Positions 44,097-54,100 of a stretch of 64,000 nucleotides of DNA are shown here, piece after piece; position 1 is the stretch's first letter; each line of letters begins with the position of its first letter. The notes beneath the pieces were generated by a model. The model was not told the origin of the DNA. It did not search any database and saw nothing but the letters and a program-made list of their open reading frames with translations. The position numbers and the translations under genes were made by a program. Location of the stretch: contig JAFUYB010000051.1 in NCBI GenBank assembly GCA_017470735.1, forward strand, positions 60,686 through 124,685, read 5' to 3'. The stretch is from Lachnospiraceae bacterium. GTDB lineage: Bacteria; Bacillota; Clostridia; Lachnospirales; Lachnospiraceae.

Positions 44097-44102
44097 TATA
44101 AT
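44097..44102 (+). promoter_or_regulatory. Candidate -10 of the DUF1292 gene
   Basis: TATAAT lies 24 bases before the plus-strand ATG within an A+T-rich run. No -35 at ideal spacing is convincing; TTGCAT occurs only 11 bases upstream. The divergent region between the two genes is about 157 bp and contains two tandem TTGCATTTT copies. Confidence 0.35.
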
Positions 44103-44125
44103 ACACACTCAAAAAGGAGAATCCT

Positions 44126-44440
44126 ATGGCATCACAGACAACCGACAACGAAATTTTCCCGGTGGACGAAGACGACACCGATGTAATGGTGACAATTACC
44201 CTCGACGACGATTCCGAGCTGGATTGTGAAATTGTCGTGATCTTCGAGGTAGACGGGCAGGATTACATTGCCCTGATGCCGGTCGATGACGACGGCAACA
44301 CGATCGAGGAAATGGGCATTCTGCTTTACCGCTATTTTGAGACATCCGACGGCACGCCCGTTCTCGACAACATCGAATCAGACGAAGAGGCATCCATCGT
44401 ATCCGATGTATTTGAGGAATTGGTCGAAGCAGAGTCGTAA
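44126..44440 (+). CDS. DUF1292 family small acidic protein
   Basis: A 104-residue, strongly acidic protein. The pattern I-T-L-D-D-D-S-E-L-D-C-E-I-V-V-I-F-E-V-D-G-Q-D-Y-I-A-L-M-P is the DUF1292 signature of Firmicutes (YrzB-like). AAAAGGAG precedes the ATG. It is the only plus-strand gene in the first 54 kb. Its last 109 bp overlap, tail to tail, the coding end of the UvrD-like helicase. Function unknown. Confidence 0.9.
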   Translation: MASQTTDNEIFPVDEDDTDVMVTITLDDDSELDCEIVVIFEVDGQDYIALMPVDDDGNTIEEMGILLYRYFETSDGTPVLDNIESDEEASIVSDVFEELVEAES

Positions 44441-46239
44441 GCTTCCGCCAGCTCCTTTAGAAACCGTGACGGATACAGCTTCTCACTTCCCTGCCGTGAA
44501 ATGGCCGACAGGGAAAGCTCATGCTTTGCCCTCGTCATCGCGACATAGAACATCCGCCTCTCCTCCTCGGTCTGCTCAGGGCGCACTGCCTGGCGCGCAG
44601 GCGTGATGCCTTCATTGACATCGAGGATGTAGACATGGTCAAATTCGAGTCCTTTCGCTCCATGAAAGGTATGAAAATGCACGGTCACCGCTTCATCGGG
44701 CTGTGCATTTTGCTGTTTTACCGCTTCTTTTTGTAATGCCTTCCACTCTTCCGACAGCCTGCGCTTATCCGGCAGCTGCTTTGCCAATAAAAATAATTCA
44801 GACAACGCCTCTTCATCATATTCGCCGCACTCTTTCGCATACGCCAGTAAGCCAATCTTGTGCAAAACATACTGCACGGCCGCGAAAGACGGCAGGGATG
44901 CGACCGTTGCCATATCGCGGATAAATCTCCGGATGATTTCTTGTATATCGGGTTGGCTGCCGTAAAACGCAAGCCATTTCTCCCAATCAACAGTCTCATC
45001 CTCCACCCCCTTGCGGGGCAGATACCGCTGCGGCTTGTTTAAGATCCGAAGCAGCACATCCCTCTTTGGATGATTTCCTGCCGCCACAAGATAATCCATC
45101 ACTGTCCTTATAAACGGTTTGTCGTGCCATGCCAATACGGTCTTCTTCCCGCCGCCGGACAGTCCCGCCGCTTCCAGCTCATCCGCTAAAAACCGGTTCT
45201 GCAGGTGGTTCCGGTAAAGCACCGCTACCGTCCTTGCCGGATGCTTCCGCTTTTCTTCGGCGATCCGTTTCGCCAGCTGTGCCGCCTCTTCCCTGGCATC
45301 CGCGAACGACAGGTAGCGGATTTTTCCATCAGAACGGCTTTCTGCCACAAGCTCTTTATCAAAACGGACGCGGTTGTGGCGGATCAATTGCTGCGCCTTT
45401 CTCACAATCTCACGGTCACAGCGGTAATTTTTCTGCAGCACAATGGTCTTCGCCTGCGGATAATCCTTTGTGAATCCCAAAAACAATTTCGGTTCGGCGC
45501 CACGGAACGCGTAAATCGCCTGGTCGTCATCCCCGACCAGAAACAGATTATCCTGCGGACCTGCAAGCATCTGTAAAATTTCGTACTGCACAGCGTTCAT
45601 ATCCTGCGCCTCATCAACGAGAAAGTACGAAAACCGTTTCCGGTAACGCTCCAGTACCTCCGGTCTTTTGACCAGAATGCGTTTTGTCTGTGTCAGCATA
45701 TCGTCAAAATCGACCTTTTCCAGATCCTCCTTCATCCGCTCATACTCCGCGTAAACACGGACGAATTCTTCCTGCGTCAGCACGGACGGTTCGTATTCTT
45801 CGGGCAGAACGCCGGTATTCTTAATAAAACTGATCTCACCGGCCAGGCTGTTGAAATAATCTCCGATCCTGCGGTAGTCGATGCCCGCCCGTATGCTTGC
45901 TGTCTTTAAAATGTGCTGTTTCGTCCCGGAATCCAGGATGCTTTGAAACGATAGATGTTCGGTCTCCCGAAGCATGTGAAAAAAGATAGAATGAAATGTA
46001 CCGAAGGCCACGCCTGAAAACTCCGGCGGAACCGCGTCCCGGTAGCGCCTTTGCATCTCCTTTGCCGCCGCCTTGGTAAAAGTAATGACCAAAAGCTGCG
46101 ACGGCGGTATGCGGCAGCTTTCGGTCAGATAGGCAATCCGCCGGACGAGGACATGGGTTTTCCCCGCCCCCGGACCCGCGATCGTCAGGCACGGACCCCG
46201 GACATGGCAGATTGCCCTCTGCTGTGCTTTGTCAAGCAA
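44332..46239 (-). CDS. UvrD/PcrA-type superfamily 1 DNA helicase
   Basis: A 635-residue helicase, about 100 residues shorter than PcrA. Motif I is A-G-P-G-A-G-K-T-H, motif II V-D-E-A-Q-D-M-N, motif III G-D-D-D-Q-A-I-Y-A-F-R, motif V H-G-A-K-G-L-E-F and motif VI V-A-M-T-R-A-K. It unwinds DNA in 3'-5' direction. The start is TTG 46239 (AGGAAG seven bases upstream). The last about 35 residues are a Ser/Asp/Thr-rich tail encoded antisense to the end of the DUF1292 gene, suggesting loss of an earlier stop. Last gene of the operon starting at 54.7 kb. Confidence 0.9.
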   Translation of the reverse strand: MLDKAQQRAICHVRGPCLTIAGPGAGKTHVLVRRIAYLTESCRIPPSQLLVITFTKAAAKEMQRRYRDAVPPEFSGVAFGTFHSIFFHMLRETEHLSFQSILDSGTKQHILKTASIRAGIDYRRIGDYFNSLAGEISFIKNTGVLPEEYEPSVLTQEEFVRVYAEYERMKEDLEKVDFDDMLTQTKRILVKRPEVLERYRKRFSYFLVDEAQDMNAVQYEILQMLAGPQDNLFLVGDDDQAIYAFRGAEPKLFLGFTKDYPQAKTIVLQKNYRCDREIVRKAQQLIRHNRVRFDKELVAESRSDGKIRYLSFADAREEAAQLAKRIAEEKRKHPARTVAVLYRNHLQNRFLADELEAAGLSGGGKKTVLAWHDKPFIRTVMDYLVAAGNHPKRDVLLRILNKPQRYLPRKGVEDETVDWEKWLAFYGSQPDIQEIIRRFIRDMATVASLPSFAAVQYVLHKIGLLAYAKECGEYDEEALSELFLLAKQLPDKRRLSEEWKALQKEAVKQQNAQPDEAVTVHFHTFHGAKGLEFDHVYILDVNEGITPARQAVRPEQTEEERRMFYVAMTRAKHELSLSAISRQGSEKLYPSRFLKELAEAYDSASTNSSNTSDTMDASSSDSMLSRTGVPSDVSK

Positions 46240-46325
46240 GAAACCACTTCCTTTCTTTCAGTTGATTCACATATCAACCTGTTGGACCGAACCACAGAAT
46301 CCTTTCATGACATCCTTCCGCAAAT

Positions 46326-47786
46326 TCAGTCCCCCAATTCCTTTTCCAGCTTCCCAATCGCCGCCCGTATCCTGCTAAGCGACTCTTCTTTTCCGAGTAT
46401 CTCCAACAGCTCTGTCGCGCCGCCCGGCGTCATCGGTTTCCCCGAAAGCGCTGTCCGGATCGGCCAGAGTACCTGTCCGTTCTTGTAACCGTGCTCCGAA
46501 GCATAATTTTTCAGCAATTCATAAAGCGCGTCATTCGTATAATCCTCAAATGCCTCCAGCACCGGAAGTATCTCTTTTAACAGAGTAAGCGAGCTCTCCG
46601 GCGTCGTCTTCATCTTTTTGTGCTGGTACAGCGTGATGTCGTACTCCGGCACAGCTTCGAAAAAATCGATATGTCCACGGATGTCAAAGACTGTCTCGAT
46701 CCTGCTCTGTACCATCCCCGCGATCCGGCGCAGATCTAAATTCCCGGAAATCACTTCCTTTAAATACGGCTCGGCCATCCGGTAAAATGCCTCTGCATCC
46801 ATTGCCCTGATGTATTCGCCATTCATCCAGGACAGCTTGGTCATGTCAAAGACCGCGGGTGCCTTGTTGATATGCGTATAGTCAAAGCTTTCCACAAGCT
46901 CGGATAAGGACATGATCTCACGGTTGTCCTCCGGCGACCAGCCCAAAAGCGCAACAAAATTGACGATCGTCTCCGCCAGATATCCCTGCTCCCGCAGATC
47001 TTCAAAGGACGAATGCCCGCTGCGCTTTGACAGCTTCTGGTGCTCTTCATTCGTGATCAGAGGACAGTGGACATAGACCGGCACCTCCCAGCCAAATGCC
47101 TCATACAGCCTGTTGTACTTCGGCGATGAGGACAGGTATTCATTGCCCCGCACGACATGCGTGATCCCCATCAGATGGTCGTCCACGACATTCGCGAAAT
47201 TGTAGGTCGGATACCCGTCGGATTTGATCAGGATCATATCGTCAAGCTCGGCATTGTCCACAGTAATATCGCCATAGATCACATCGGAAAAGGTCGTCGT
47301 CCCCTCCGTCGGATTGTTCTGCCGTATGACAAATGGCTTGCCCGCATCCAGATTTGCCTGCACCTCTTCCGGAGACAGCGACAGACAGTGCTTGTCATAG
47401 ACCGAAATCTCCTTGCCGGCCACCGTCCGCTTCAGCCCTTCCAAGCGGTGCTTGTCACAGAAACAGTAATACGCCTCGCCCTTGTCGATCAGCTTTTTCG
47501 CGTAATCCATGTAGATACCGGCTTCCTGCCGCTTACTCTGGATATACGGTCCGACACCGCCGTCCTTGTCCGGTCCCTCATCCCAATGAAGTCCCGCCTC
47601 TTCCATCGTGCGGTAAATAATTTCCTCCGCTTCCTCCACATACCGCTCACGGTCGGTATCTTCGATCCGCAGGATAAAATCACCGCCCCCGTGCCTGGCG
47701 ATCAAATAAGCGTACAGCGCTGTCCGCAGATTTCCTACATGCATCCGTCCCGTAGGCGACGGCGCGTATCTGGTTCTGATCTTCAT
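46326..47786 (-). CDS. gltX: Glutamyl-tRNA synthetase
   Basis: A 486-residue class I GluRS. HIGH-type motif [11 protein letters not shown] at the N-terminus, R-I-E-D-T-D-R-E-R next, and the KMSKS-type motif K-L-S-K-R-S-G near residue 243. Length matches discriminating or non-discriminating bacterial GluRS; which one cannot be told here. It lies only 13 bp behind the coiled-coil membrane protein gene, so this essential gene seems to be co-transcribed with the uncharacterised DUF5716/5717 cluster. Confidence 0.97.
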   Translation of the reverse strand: MKIRTRYAPSPTGRMHVGNLRTALYAYLIARHGGGDFILRIEDTDRERYVEEAEEIIYRTMEEAGLHWDEGPDKDGGVGPYIQSKRQEAGIYMDYAKKLIDKGEAYYCFCDKHRLEGLKRTVAGKEISVYDKHCLSLSPEEVQANLDAGKPFVIRQNNPTEGTTTFSDVIYGDITVDNAELDDMILIKSDGYPTYNFANVVDDHLMGITHVVRGNEYLSSSPKYNRLYEAFGWEVPVYVHCPLITNEEHQKLSKRSGHSSFEDLREQGYLAETIVNFVALLGWSPEDNREIMSLSELVESFDYTHINKAPAVFDMTKLSWMNGEYIRAMDAEAFYRMAEPYLKEVISGNLDLRRIAGMVQSRIETVFDIRGHIDFFEAVPEYDITLYQHKKMKTTPESSLTLLKEILPVLEAFEDYTNDALYELLKNYASEHGYKNGQVLWPIRTALSGKPMTPGGATELLEILGKEESLSRIRAAIGKLEKELGD

Positions 47787-47799
47787 ATTGCAATCCTTT

Positions 47800-49002
47800 C
47801 TATCTGAAATGATAATTGATGTTCAATCCGCACATCCGGTCCACCGAGCTGATTATCTCGACAATCTCGGGCGGATAGTAGTCATGGTCACGCATCAGAC
47901 GGGAGACCTCGTCCCTCTCGTCCTGGATCATCCGCGTATTCTCCTCAATCTGCTCCCTGAGCTGCTGCCTCCGTTCCACAAGATTGCTTTTTACCTTCTG
48001 CATCTCATCCTCGGACATCAGCGCCGCCGTCTGCTCGATCCATATATCACTGTCAAAAAGCTCCAGACTGTTTAAAAATTTCACGAGCTTGCGGTACATA
48101 TAGCGGTAGTCCTCGTTGTCCTGCCGGTTCTTTTCACGGATGCGCCGTTCCTCCATATAGGCGTCCCACAGGTAATTCAGTTCATACGAAGTCCGCACGC
48201 TGTATTTCTTTTGGACAAAATTGATCGCCCCGGTCACATTGGCGTACTTCATCCGCGCCACATTCAACAGCGAAATCGTACGGTTGAGCCTCGTGATCGC
48301 CTGCCGGTTCTCCCGCGAAATCTGTGAGTTGCGGAAGAACAGATAAAGCACGAACAGCACCATCACCAAAAGCAGCAGCATCGATGCCAGTGTCATATCG
48401 ATCCCGAGAGAAAATTGCAGGAGCATAAACAACAGCACCAGCGAAGCGCAGCATGCCAGCAGCATGATCGCGATCTTGCGCATCAGATTCCGGAATCTCG
48501 TATTCCTCTCCCGCTCGATCTCACATTCGCTCTTGGTCGCTTCCAAAAGACGGATATCCCGTTTCATTTTATACTGATAGGTCTCATTCGCCTGCATCTG
48601 CCGGATCTCGCCTGGCAGAAATTCTTCATTGGCGTCAAGCAGCACATACTGCTCCTCATGCAGACGGTGCGTGACATTGGCGTAATCCTCCCGCGCCTTG
48701 CCTGTCTCGGTCAGCCGCTTTGCCACATTTTTAAGCTGCTTGGACTGCTTTTGATTCAGCGATCCGAGCCTGCGGATGTCGTTCAGATAGTTCGTCAGCA
48801 CCCGGTATTCCGCCTTCTGCTTTTCCACGACTTTCGTCCTGCCGACGATCTGCTCGCAGGAATCCAATATATAATGCTGGAGCCGCTTCGGATTGTCCCA
48901 ATCGTCAATCCGCTGGATCTCCTCCATGACCTTGCCGAAAGACGCATCCAGTTCTTCTTGTTTTTTTCGTTTTCGTTTGCCAAACGGCAGCTTCCATTTC
49001 AT
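47800..49002 (-). CDS. Two-TM coiled-coil membrane protein of the DUF5716/5717 cluster
   Basis: 400 residues: a very basic N-terminus (residues 1-15), long charged helices (20-165), two closely spaced membrane helices (about 176-197 and 202-223), and a further coiled-coil region to the end. Both long soluble parts should lie on the cytoplasmic side. I do not recognise a named family. The start overlaps the stop of the TPR-like gene by 4 bp. It could be the membrane anchor for the three cytoplasmic proteins encoded upstream. Confidence 0.85.
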   Translation of the reverse strand: MKWKLPFGKRKRKKQEELDASFGKVMEEIQRIDDWDNPKRLQHYILDSCEQIVGRTKVVEKQKAEYRVLTNYLNDIRRLGSLNQKQSKQLKNVAKRLTETGKAREDYANVTHRLHEEQYVLLDANEEFLPGEIRQMQANETYQYKMKRDIRLLEATKSECEIERERNTRFRNLMRKIAIMLLACCASLVLLFMLLQFSLGIDMTLASMLLLLVMVLFVLYLFFRNSQISRENRQAITRLNRTISLLNVARMKYANVTGAINFVQKKYSVRTSYELNYLWDAYMEERRIREKNRQDNEDYRYMYRKLVKFLNSLELFDSDIWIEQTAALMSEDEMQKVKSNLVERRQQLREQIEENTRMIQDERDEVSRLMRDHDYYPPEIVEIISSVDRMCGLNINYHFR

Positions 49003-49826
49003 AGCCTTTGAATTTTCAGGTATTCACCCTTCCAACGACTCAAAATACTCTCCAACTGGGAACGGTACGCATTCTGCTCACTGTATGCCGAGCGCATATG
49101 GTCAATCTCATCGTCAAACCGCAGGATCTCCCGCGCCTCAGAAATGTGGCTCACTTCGCTGCGCACGATCTCCGCTTCCTCCGCGGGTACTTGGAAATAC
49201 GCCACCGCCTCGTCAAATCCCTTCTCATCCCGCTTGCAGCGGAAGGTAAACAGCATCGACCGGAGCGACTGCCTGCGCCGGTTCTTGCGGTAAGCTTCCT
49301 TGAAGCAGTCCGCCGCCTCGTTGAAGAAAAACAGTCTCGCGTACGCCGTGCCGAGATTGTGCCAGATGTCACCCAGCAGCCGTTCCCCGACATTGTCCTC
49401 ACTGGAAAGCAGATCTTCATATTCGTAGATCGCCTCCAAAATCCGCTTCTTTTCCAATAAACGGTCGGCGCGGATCTTCTTCCGCTCGGCATCGCTTTTG
49501 TTTTCAAAGGCGGCAATGATCTCCACCGTATCGCGGATCTCCCCCGAAGACAGATAACCGCACGCATTCAAAAGCTTGCTGACGAAAATGTGCAGCGGTA
49601 CATTGTCCCTGAGCAGCAGACGCATTTCCTCGGACAGCTGAGGCATCCCGAGATCCCGTCCGATCCACTGGCACAGTTCGACCGACATGAAATCCGCGTT
49701 GAGCAGATATACATTGTGAAATACATAATAGGAAAGCTCCTCCAGCGAATAGAGATTCACCGAAAGCTCCTCGACATAATATGGCACTGCCGCGATCGGG
49801 CGGCTGCACAGAATCAGTTCTCCCAT
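48999..49826 (-). CDS. TPR-like protein of the DUF5716/5717 cluster
   Basis: A 275-residue soluble protein, Leu/Glu-rich and alpha-helical. Residues about 150-185 contain a TPR-like pair (L-G-D-I-W-H-N-L-G-T-A-Y-A-R-L-F-F-F-N-E-A-A, then C-F-K-E-A-Y). Its first 60 residues are a conserved-looking beta/alpha start (V-P-Y-Y-V-E-E-L-S-V-N-L-Y-S-L-E-E-L). AAAGGAAGG precedes ATG 49826, 13 bp after the Hsp70-like gene. Function unknown; a protein-protein adaptor is plausible. Confidence 0.85.
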   Translation of the reverse strand: MGELILCSRPIAAVPYYVEELSVNLYSLEELSYYVFHNVYLLNADFMSVELCQWIGRDLGMPQLSEEMRLLLRDNVPLHIFVSKLLNACGYLSSGEIRDTVEIIAAFENKSDAERKKIRADRLLEKKRILEAIYEYEDLLSSEDNVGERLLGDIWHNLGTAYARLFFFNEAADCFKEAYRKNRRRQSLRSMLFTFRCKRDEKGFDEAVAYFQVPAEEAEIVRSEVSHISEAREILRFDDEIDHMRSAYSEQNAYRSQLESILSRWKGEYLKIQRL

Positions 49827-49839
49827 ATCCCTTCCTTTG

Positions 49840-51075
49840 TCACAGGCTTACGACCTTTTCCCAGGTCCGACCGGTCGCAGGAACCAGTTCCCCGAAGCCC
49901 ATATCATAAACGGTCACGCAGACCTCCTTGTCGGAACGCGGCTTTGCCGAAATCCGAAGCCTCGTCGTCCGGTTCTCCCGCTCCGGCAGTCCCGACAGTT
50001 CGATCACCTCTGTCCGGGATTTCCTGGAATCGGGACTCTGCACCCAGCATTCAAATTCGGGCGTCCCGTCTAAAATCACTTCACATTCCCCCTGCGCGTC
50101 ATACCAGCTTTCACCCGCGGAGATCAGCGTCACAAAATCCATCTCGTTTTTATTGATCACCTTCAGGGACAGATTGAGCTTTAGGTCATTGTCGCCTATG
50201 TAGACGAATGGCCACTCGATCGCGCCATCACGCACCATCCCCGCGTAGCAGGCTCCTTTGGAGTAAAGATTCTTTCCAATAAAGACCCGCCTGCCCTGAC
50301 AGAGGCGTTTCAGCGAATCCTTCATCCAGTCACCGTCGAAACCGTCCCCGATCAGATAGACCGAAGAAATGATCTCGCCCGCAAATCCCTGCCGGATGAT
50401 CTCGTCAAAGCTTTTATCCTTGTCAAAATTGACCGAGCCGCAGTTCTCATAGATCAAATTGACCACCTGCGGCCGTGTTGTCTGGTTCCGCTTTAGGATG
50501 CACCGCTTCAGATTGCTCTGGGAGTAATCGAAAAGCGCCACATCATGCAAGTAGAGGTTCGGATCCTGCGAAAGCGCATAATAGTAAAAGCTTTCCCGGT
50601 GGTCGATCAAAAGCAGCTGCTTCTGCTGCAGTCCCATCCGCGTCGCCATCACGGTAAAAAGCCCGATCGCCACTTCATCCAACACATCCACCGTAATGAT
50701 CAGCTTGGCCAGTGGCATGTCACTGCTCCGCCCGGGCAAAAGAAGCAGCTTTTTTAAATAGATCAGCAGCAGATCCTCCGCGGGATATTCCTCAGTGTCG
50801 ATCATCACATATTCTTTGTTGCGCGCCTTTTCCAATAGACCGTCTACGCCGACCGCCAACGACAGCTGGACCTGCCGGATCGCGTCATTGCCAAAGAACC
50901 ACTGCCCGACGCCCCGTTTTTTTGCCAGATAGGTCGGTATCTGATAGATTTCGCTCCCCATCACGGTCGACAGCGTCACCGGCTCCTCTAAGCCTTTGCG
51001 GAAATAGCTGAACAGCGTGGCTTTTTCGCCAATGTCGATCCCGTAATAGATACCGTTCGTCCTGTTTTCGTCCAT
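49840..51075 (-). CDS. DUF5716-type Hsp70/actin-fold protein
   Basis: 411 residues from ATG 51075, chosen for GGAG six bases upstream and the N-terminus D-E-N-R-T-N-G-I-Y-Y-G-I-D-I-G; the longer frame to 51135 lacks an SD. Y-G-I-D-I-G-E-K-A near the N-terminus resembles phosphate loop 1 of the actin/Hsp70 fold, and V-Y-L-I-G-D-G-F-D-G-D-W (about 240) resembles the adenosine-binding loop. The C-terminal about 110 residues look like a beta-rich substrate-binding-type domain. It would act in the cytoplasm as an ATP-dependent scaffold or chaperone-like protein; this is inference. Confidence 0.8.
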   Translation of the reverse strand: MDENRTNGIYYGIDIGEKATLFSYFRKGLEEPVTLSTVMGSEIYQIPTYLAKKRGVGQWFFGNDAIRQVQLSLAVGVDGLLEKARNKEYVMIDTEEYPAEDLLLIYLKKLLLLPGRSSDMPLAKLIITVDVLDEVAIGLFTVMATRMGLQQKQLLLIDHRESFYYYALSQDPNLYLHDVALFDYSQSNLKRCILKRNQTTRPQVVNLIYENCGSVNFDKDKSFDEIIRQGFAGEIISSVYLIGDGFDGDWMKDSLKRLCQGRRVFIGKNLYSKGACYAGMVRDGAIEWPFVYIGDNDLKLNLSLKVINKNEMDFVTLISAGESWYDAQGECEVILDGTPEFECWVQSPDSRKSRTEVIELSGLPERENRTTRLRISAKPRSDKEVCVTVYDMGFGELVPATGRTWEKVVSL

Positions 51076-51152
51076 TTTCTTCTCCAAATAATTACCTAGA
51101 CAGCCTTCGCTTGTTGTTGTAACAAAACTCAACAATAAACCTTATGGCGTCA

Positions 51153-54100
51153 TTACAGCATCGAAAACAGCTGCTCCGTCACAAACGACAAGCCCTGGTA
51201 TTCCTTCATATCCGCTAAAAGCTGCTTTTCATTGGAATAGAGGAACGCGTTCTGCATCGCATTCAGGCGCTCATACCTGCTCGTCCCCGCAACCTCGGGC
51301 GATCCCGTGAAGGTCAGCTCCTCTTCTTTTAAGATCTCTTCCGCACCGTCCGTCAGCACATCCGTGATCCGGTATTTCAGCTTGTCCCCGAAAAACATCA
51401 CAAAGCCGCGGACATAGATGCCCGGATACATCTCATTCATCTCAAGCACTTCTTCCTCGCCGTCATTTTTCCTGCAGCGGATCGCCAGCCGCCTGCCGTG
51501 TTCGCCACGGTATTCGACGAAGGTCTTGTCATAGAGATGGTACTTGACGATCAGCCTGCGGTCAAACTCCTTGAAAAACGCAAAATAAGTGCCCGACAGC
51601 ACATAGGACGACAGCAATGTGTCCATGATCCCGAATTCATCCTCGGTCAGCGCCTTCTTCTCCGACAAATGCTTCATCAGGGCAAGACGCATGCTGTCAT
51701 TTAGCGGCTCTTCCTGCCGCACCGAAAGCATCGTGTCCGAGAAAATCCTCTCCGGCACCGGCTCCTTAGTCGTCAGGTATTTTTGCGAGAACCAGGTCGC
51801 ATAGGCGTCCTTAAGCATCCGGTTCGGATGGTGCGCCAGATACGAGCTGTATACCGGCTCGCTCGCCGCATCGATCCGCTCGGTAAAGAGCATCTGCGTC
51901 AGTATCCGCTCCTCCAAAGCCCGTGTCTCCAGCCCCCTTGCGGACGCAAACTGCCACAGCGTCACCATATCCGCGGTCGGTCCGATAAAGAACCGGTTTA
52001 AATAAACGATCGTCTCTTCGCTTGATAAAAACTTCCGCAGCAGACGGCAGGACAGGCCGATCAAAAAATCATCCGCCCGATCCGCGTCTTTTTTGATCTG
52101 CTGCGTGCAAAGCTCAAGCAGAGCCTTGCCCTCAACTGCCGTTCCATTGCAGGAAAGGATCAGGTCAAACGCCTCGTCGTACTCTTCTTCGGCAATGTGC
52201 AGCTCTATGATGTATGCGATCGTCTCCGAATCCAGTCCGTCCAAGGATTCCACATTGCGGAAATGGCGCTCTAACTCTTCATTCTCCCCATGGGAAGCAA
52301 TGAAACGGATCAGCGACGGATACATCTGCTTGCGGTAGTGGTCATCCACCTCACCGGACTCTAAAAACTCCACGATATCCGGAATATCCACAGCCAGAAA
52401 CTCCTCATCCCTGCCGCGCTGGTTCAGATCGTACAGGAAATAATGCAGCCGCCGCGATGCCAGCTCGTATAGCTTGCGGTAGCCCCTGCCGGGCTGCATC
52501 AGATGCTCCACATAGTACTCCGAACGGTCTGTGTGAAGCCGTCCATGCTTATCTTCCAAAAAGATCCGGTAATTCCTGGAGTAGATCGGGACATACGCCT
52601 TGTGCTGCTCGACAGCCGCGATCACCGGGGCGGCAAGCTGTTCCTGCCAGACGATGATCCGCACGATGTCGGAATCCATCCCGAATACCTTGTCATAAAA
52701 CAGCATATCGCCCAGACAGTCGGCGACATCCTCATCCACGATCTTCCGCTCCAAGAAAATATGCTGGTAAATCACGGCAAGATTGTCATCCATCCGCTTT
52801 TTGCGGACCATATCCAGCGCAAATTCCTCGGTATGCCGGATGTACTGCTCATAAATGCGCAGCTGGCTCTTTTGATGCAGAATGACATTGGCATAGACAA
52901 AAGCCTTTTTCTCGACCGGAAGCGTATTCTGGTAGCGGAAATACATCACGACCATCTGCGGCAGCGCGCCGGAATAGTCGTTGGACAGCGACAGCACATA
53001 CGCCTCGTACAGTCCCGTAAAATTCATCTCTGCCCGGATCGCGCGGTCATACCACATCAGATATTGGTCGCCGTATTTGTGGCTGCGCAGCAGGTAAGTC
53101 ACAATATTGTTCAAAAACGCGTCAGACGGAAATACATCATAAGTATCCCGTACCAGGGCAAACACTTCCTCGCGGTAGGTCCGCTCTCCCTCCAATACAT
53201 AGGCGATCTGCTCCGCCAGCTGTGCGGTCATCTGCCAGTGGCGCAGCGTCCATCGCATGATGCGCAGCGAAAATTCATCAAACTTCGTAAGCAAGTATGG
53301 CTCCTGCCGGTAGAGGTATTCCGCTTCGACATAGAAAAACGGCGAATCCTCTCCTTCAAGCATCCATCGGCTGATATCGACAAGCCGCCGCTTGTAGTCG
53401 TCAATATATTCCTGCCGCAGAAACAAAAGGAACCAGAAGATCATCGGATCGTCCGGCCGTTCATTGAAGATCAGCTCGATCTCCCGCACCAGACGGTTGA
53501 CATAGTCCTCTTCTTTTTCAATCAAGGTACACAAATACAGCAGATATGCCCATTCGGTGCTCTTGCGGTCTTCAATGTCGCGGCGCATCTGCTGGATGAT
53601 CCACAGCGCTTCCTGCCTGTCCCCGCCGACGATCAGCGTATGCGCCTTCATCAGCTGCAGCCTGGCGGATTCCCTGTCATCCTCGATCAGCTGGTCAAGA
53701 AGCGCGACCGACTCCTTTGCCCACTCCTGCGAAGAAATCTTTTCAAAGCGGTAGTCCTCATAGATCTGCGTCAGCTTGATCAGCCGCTTGCCGCGGACAA
53801 GGGATGCCGGAATATAGTCCTCGTCTCTCTCATCCGCGGTCGCCATCACGACGATCTCCTGCTCGGCATTTTCCGAGGTAAAGGTGATCTTCGCATAATT
53901 CTTCCCGGCGTGCAGACGGTCGGCATGGATGTATATCGACAGCTGCATCCGGCTTCCCATGAAGAATTCCGCCGTGATCCGTTCCTTTTCCACCGTCACG
54001 AAATCCGCGTCGCTTGCCACGGCGATGTCGATATATCCCCAGTCGCTGCGAGTGATCTCAACGGTCTCGCGCTGGTTCTCCTTTAATCCAAAATAATTGC

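Noticed and set aside
46240..46325. Hairpin GTTGAT/ATCAAC between gltX and the helicase as a terminator
   Set aside because: Stem of only 6 bp with no T-run; read-through into the helicase is more likely.
52503..54086. 527-residue open frame on the plus strand
   Set aside because: Lies entirely antisense to the DUF5717-type gene, has no RBS or recognisable domain, and is His/Arg/Gln-rich as expected for a shadow of a Leu/Glu/Asp-rich gene.
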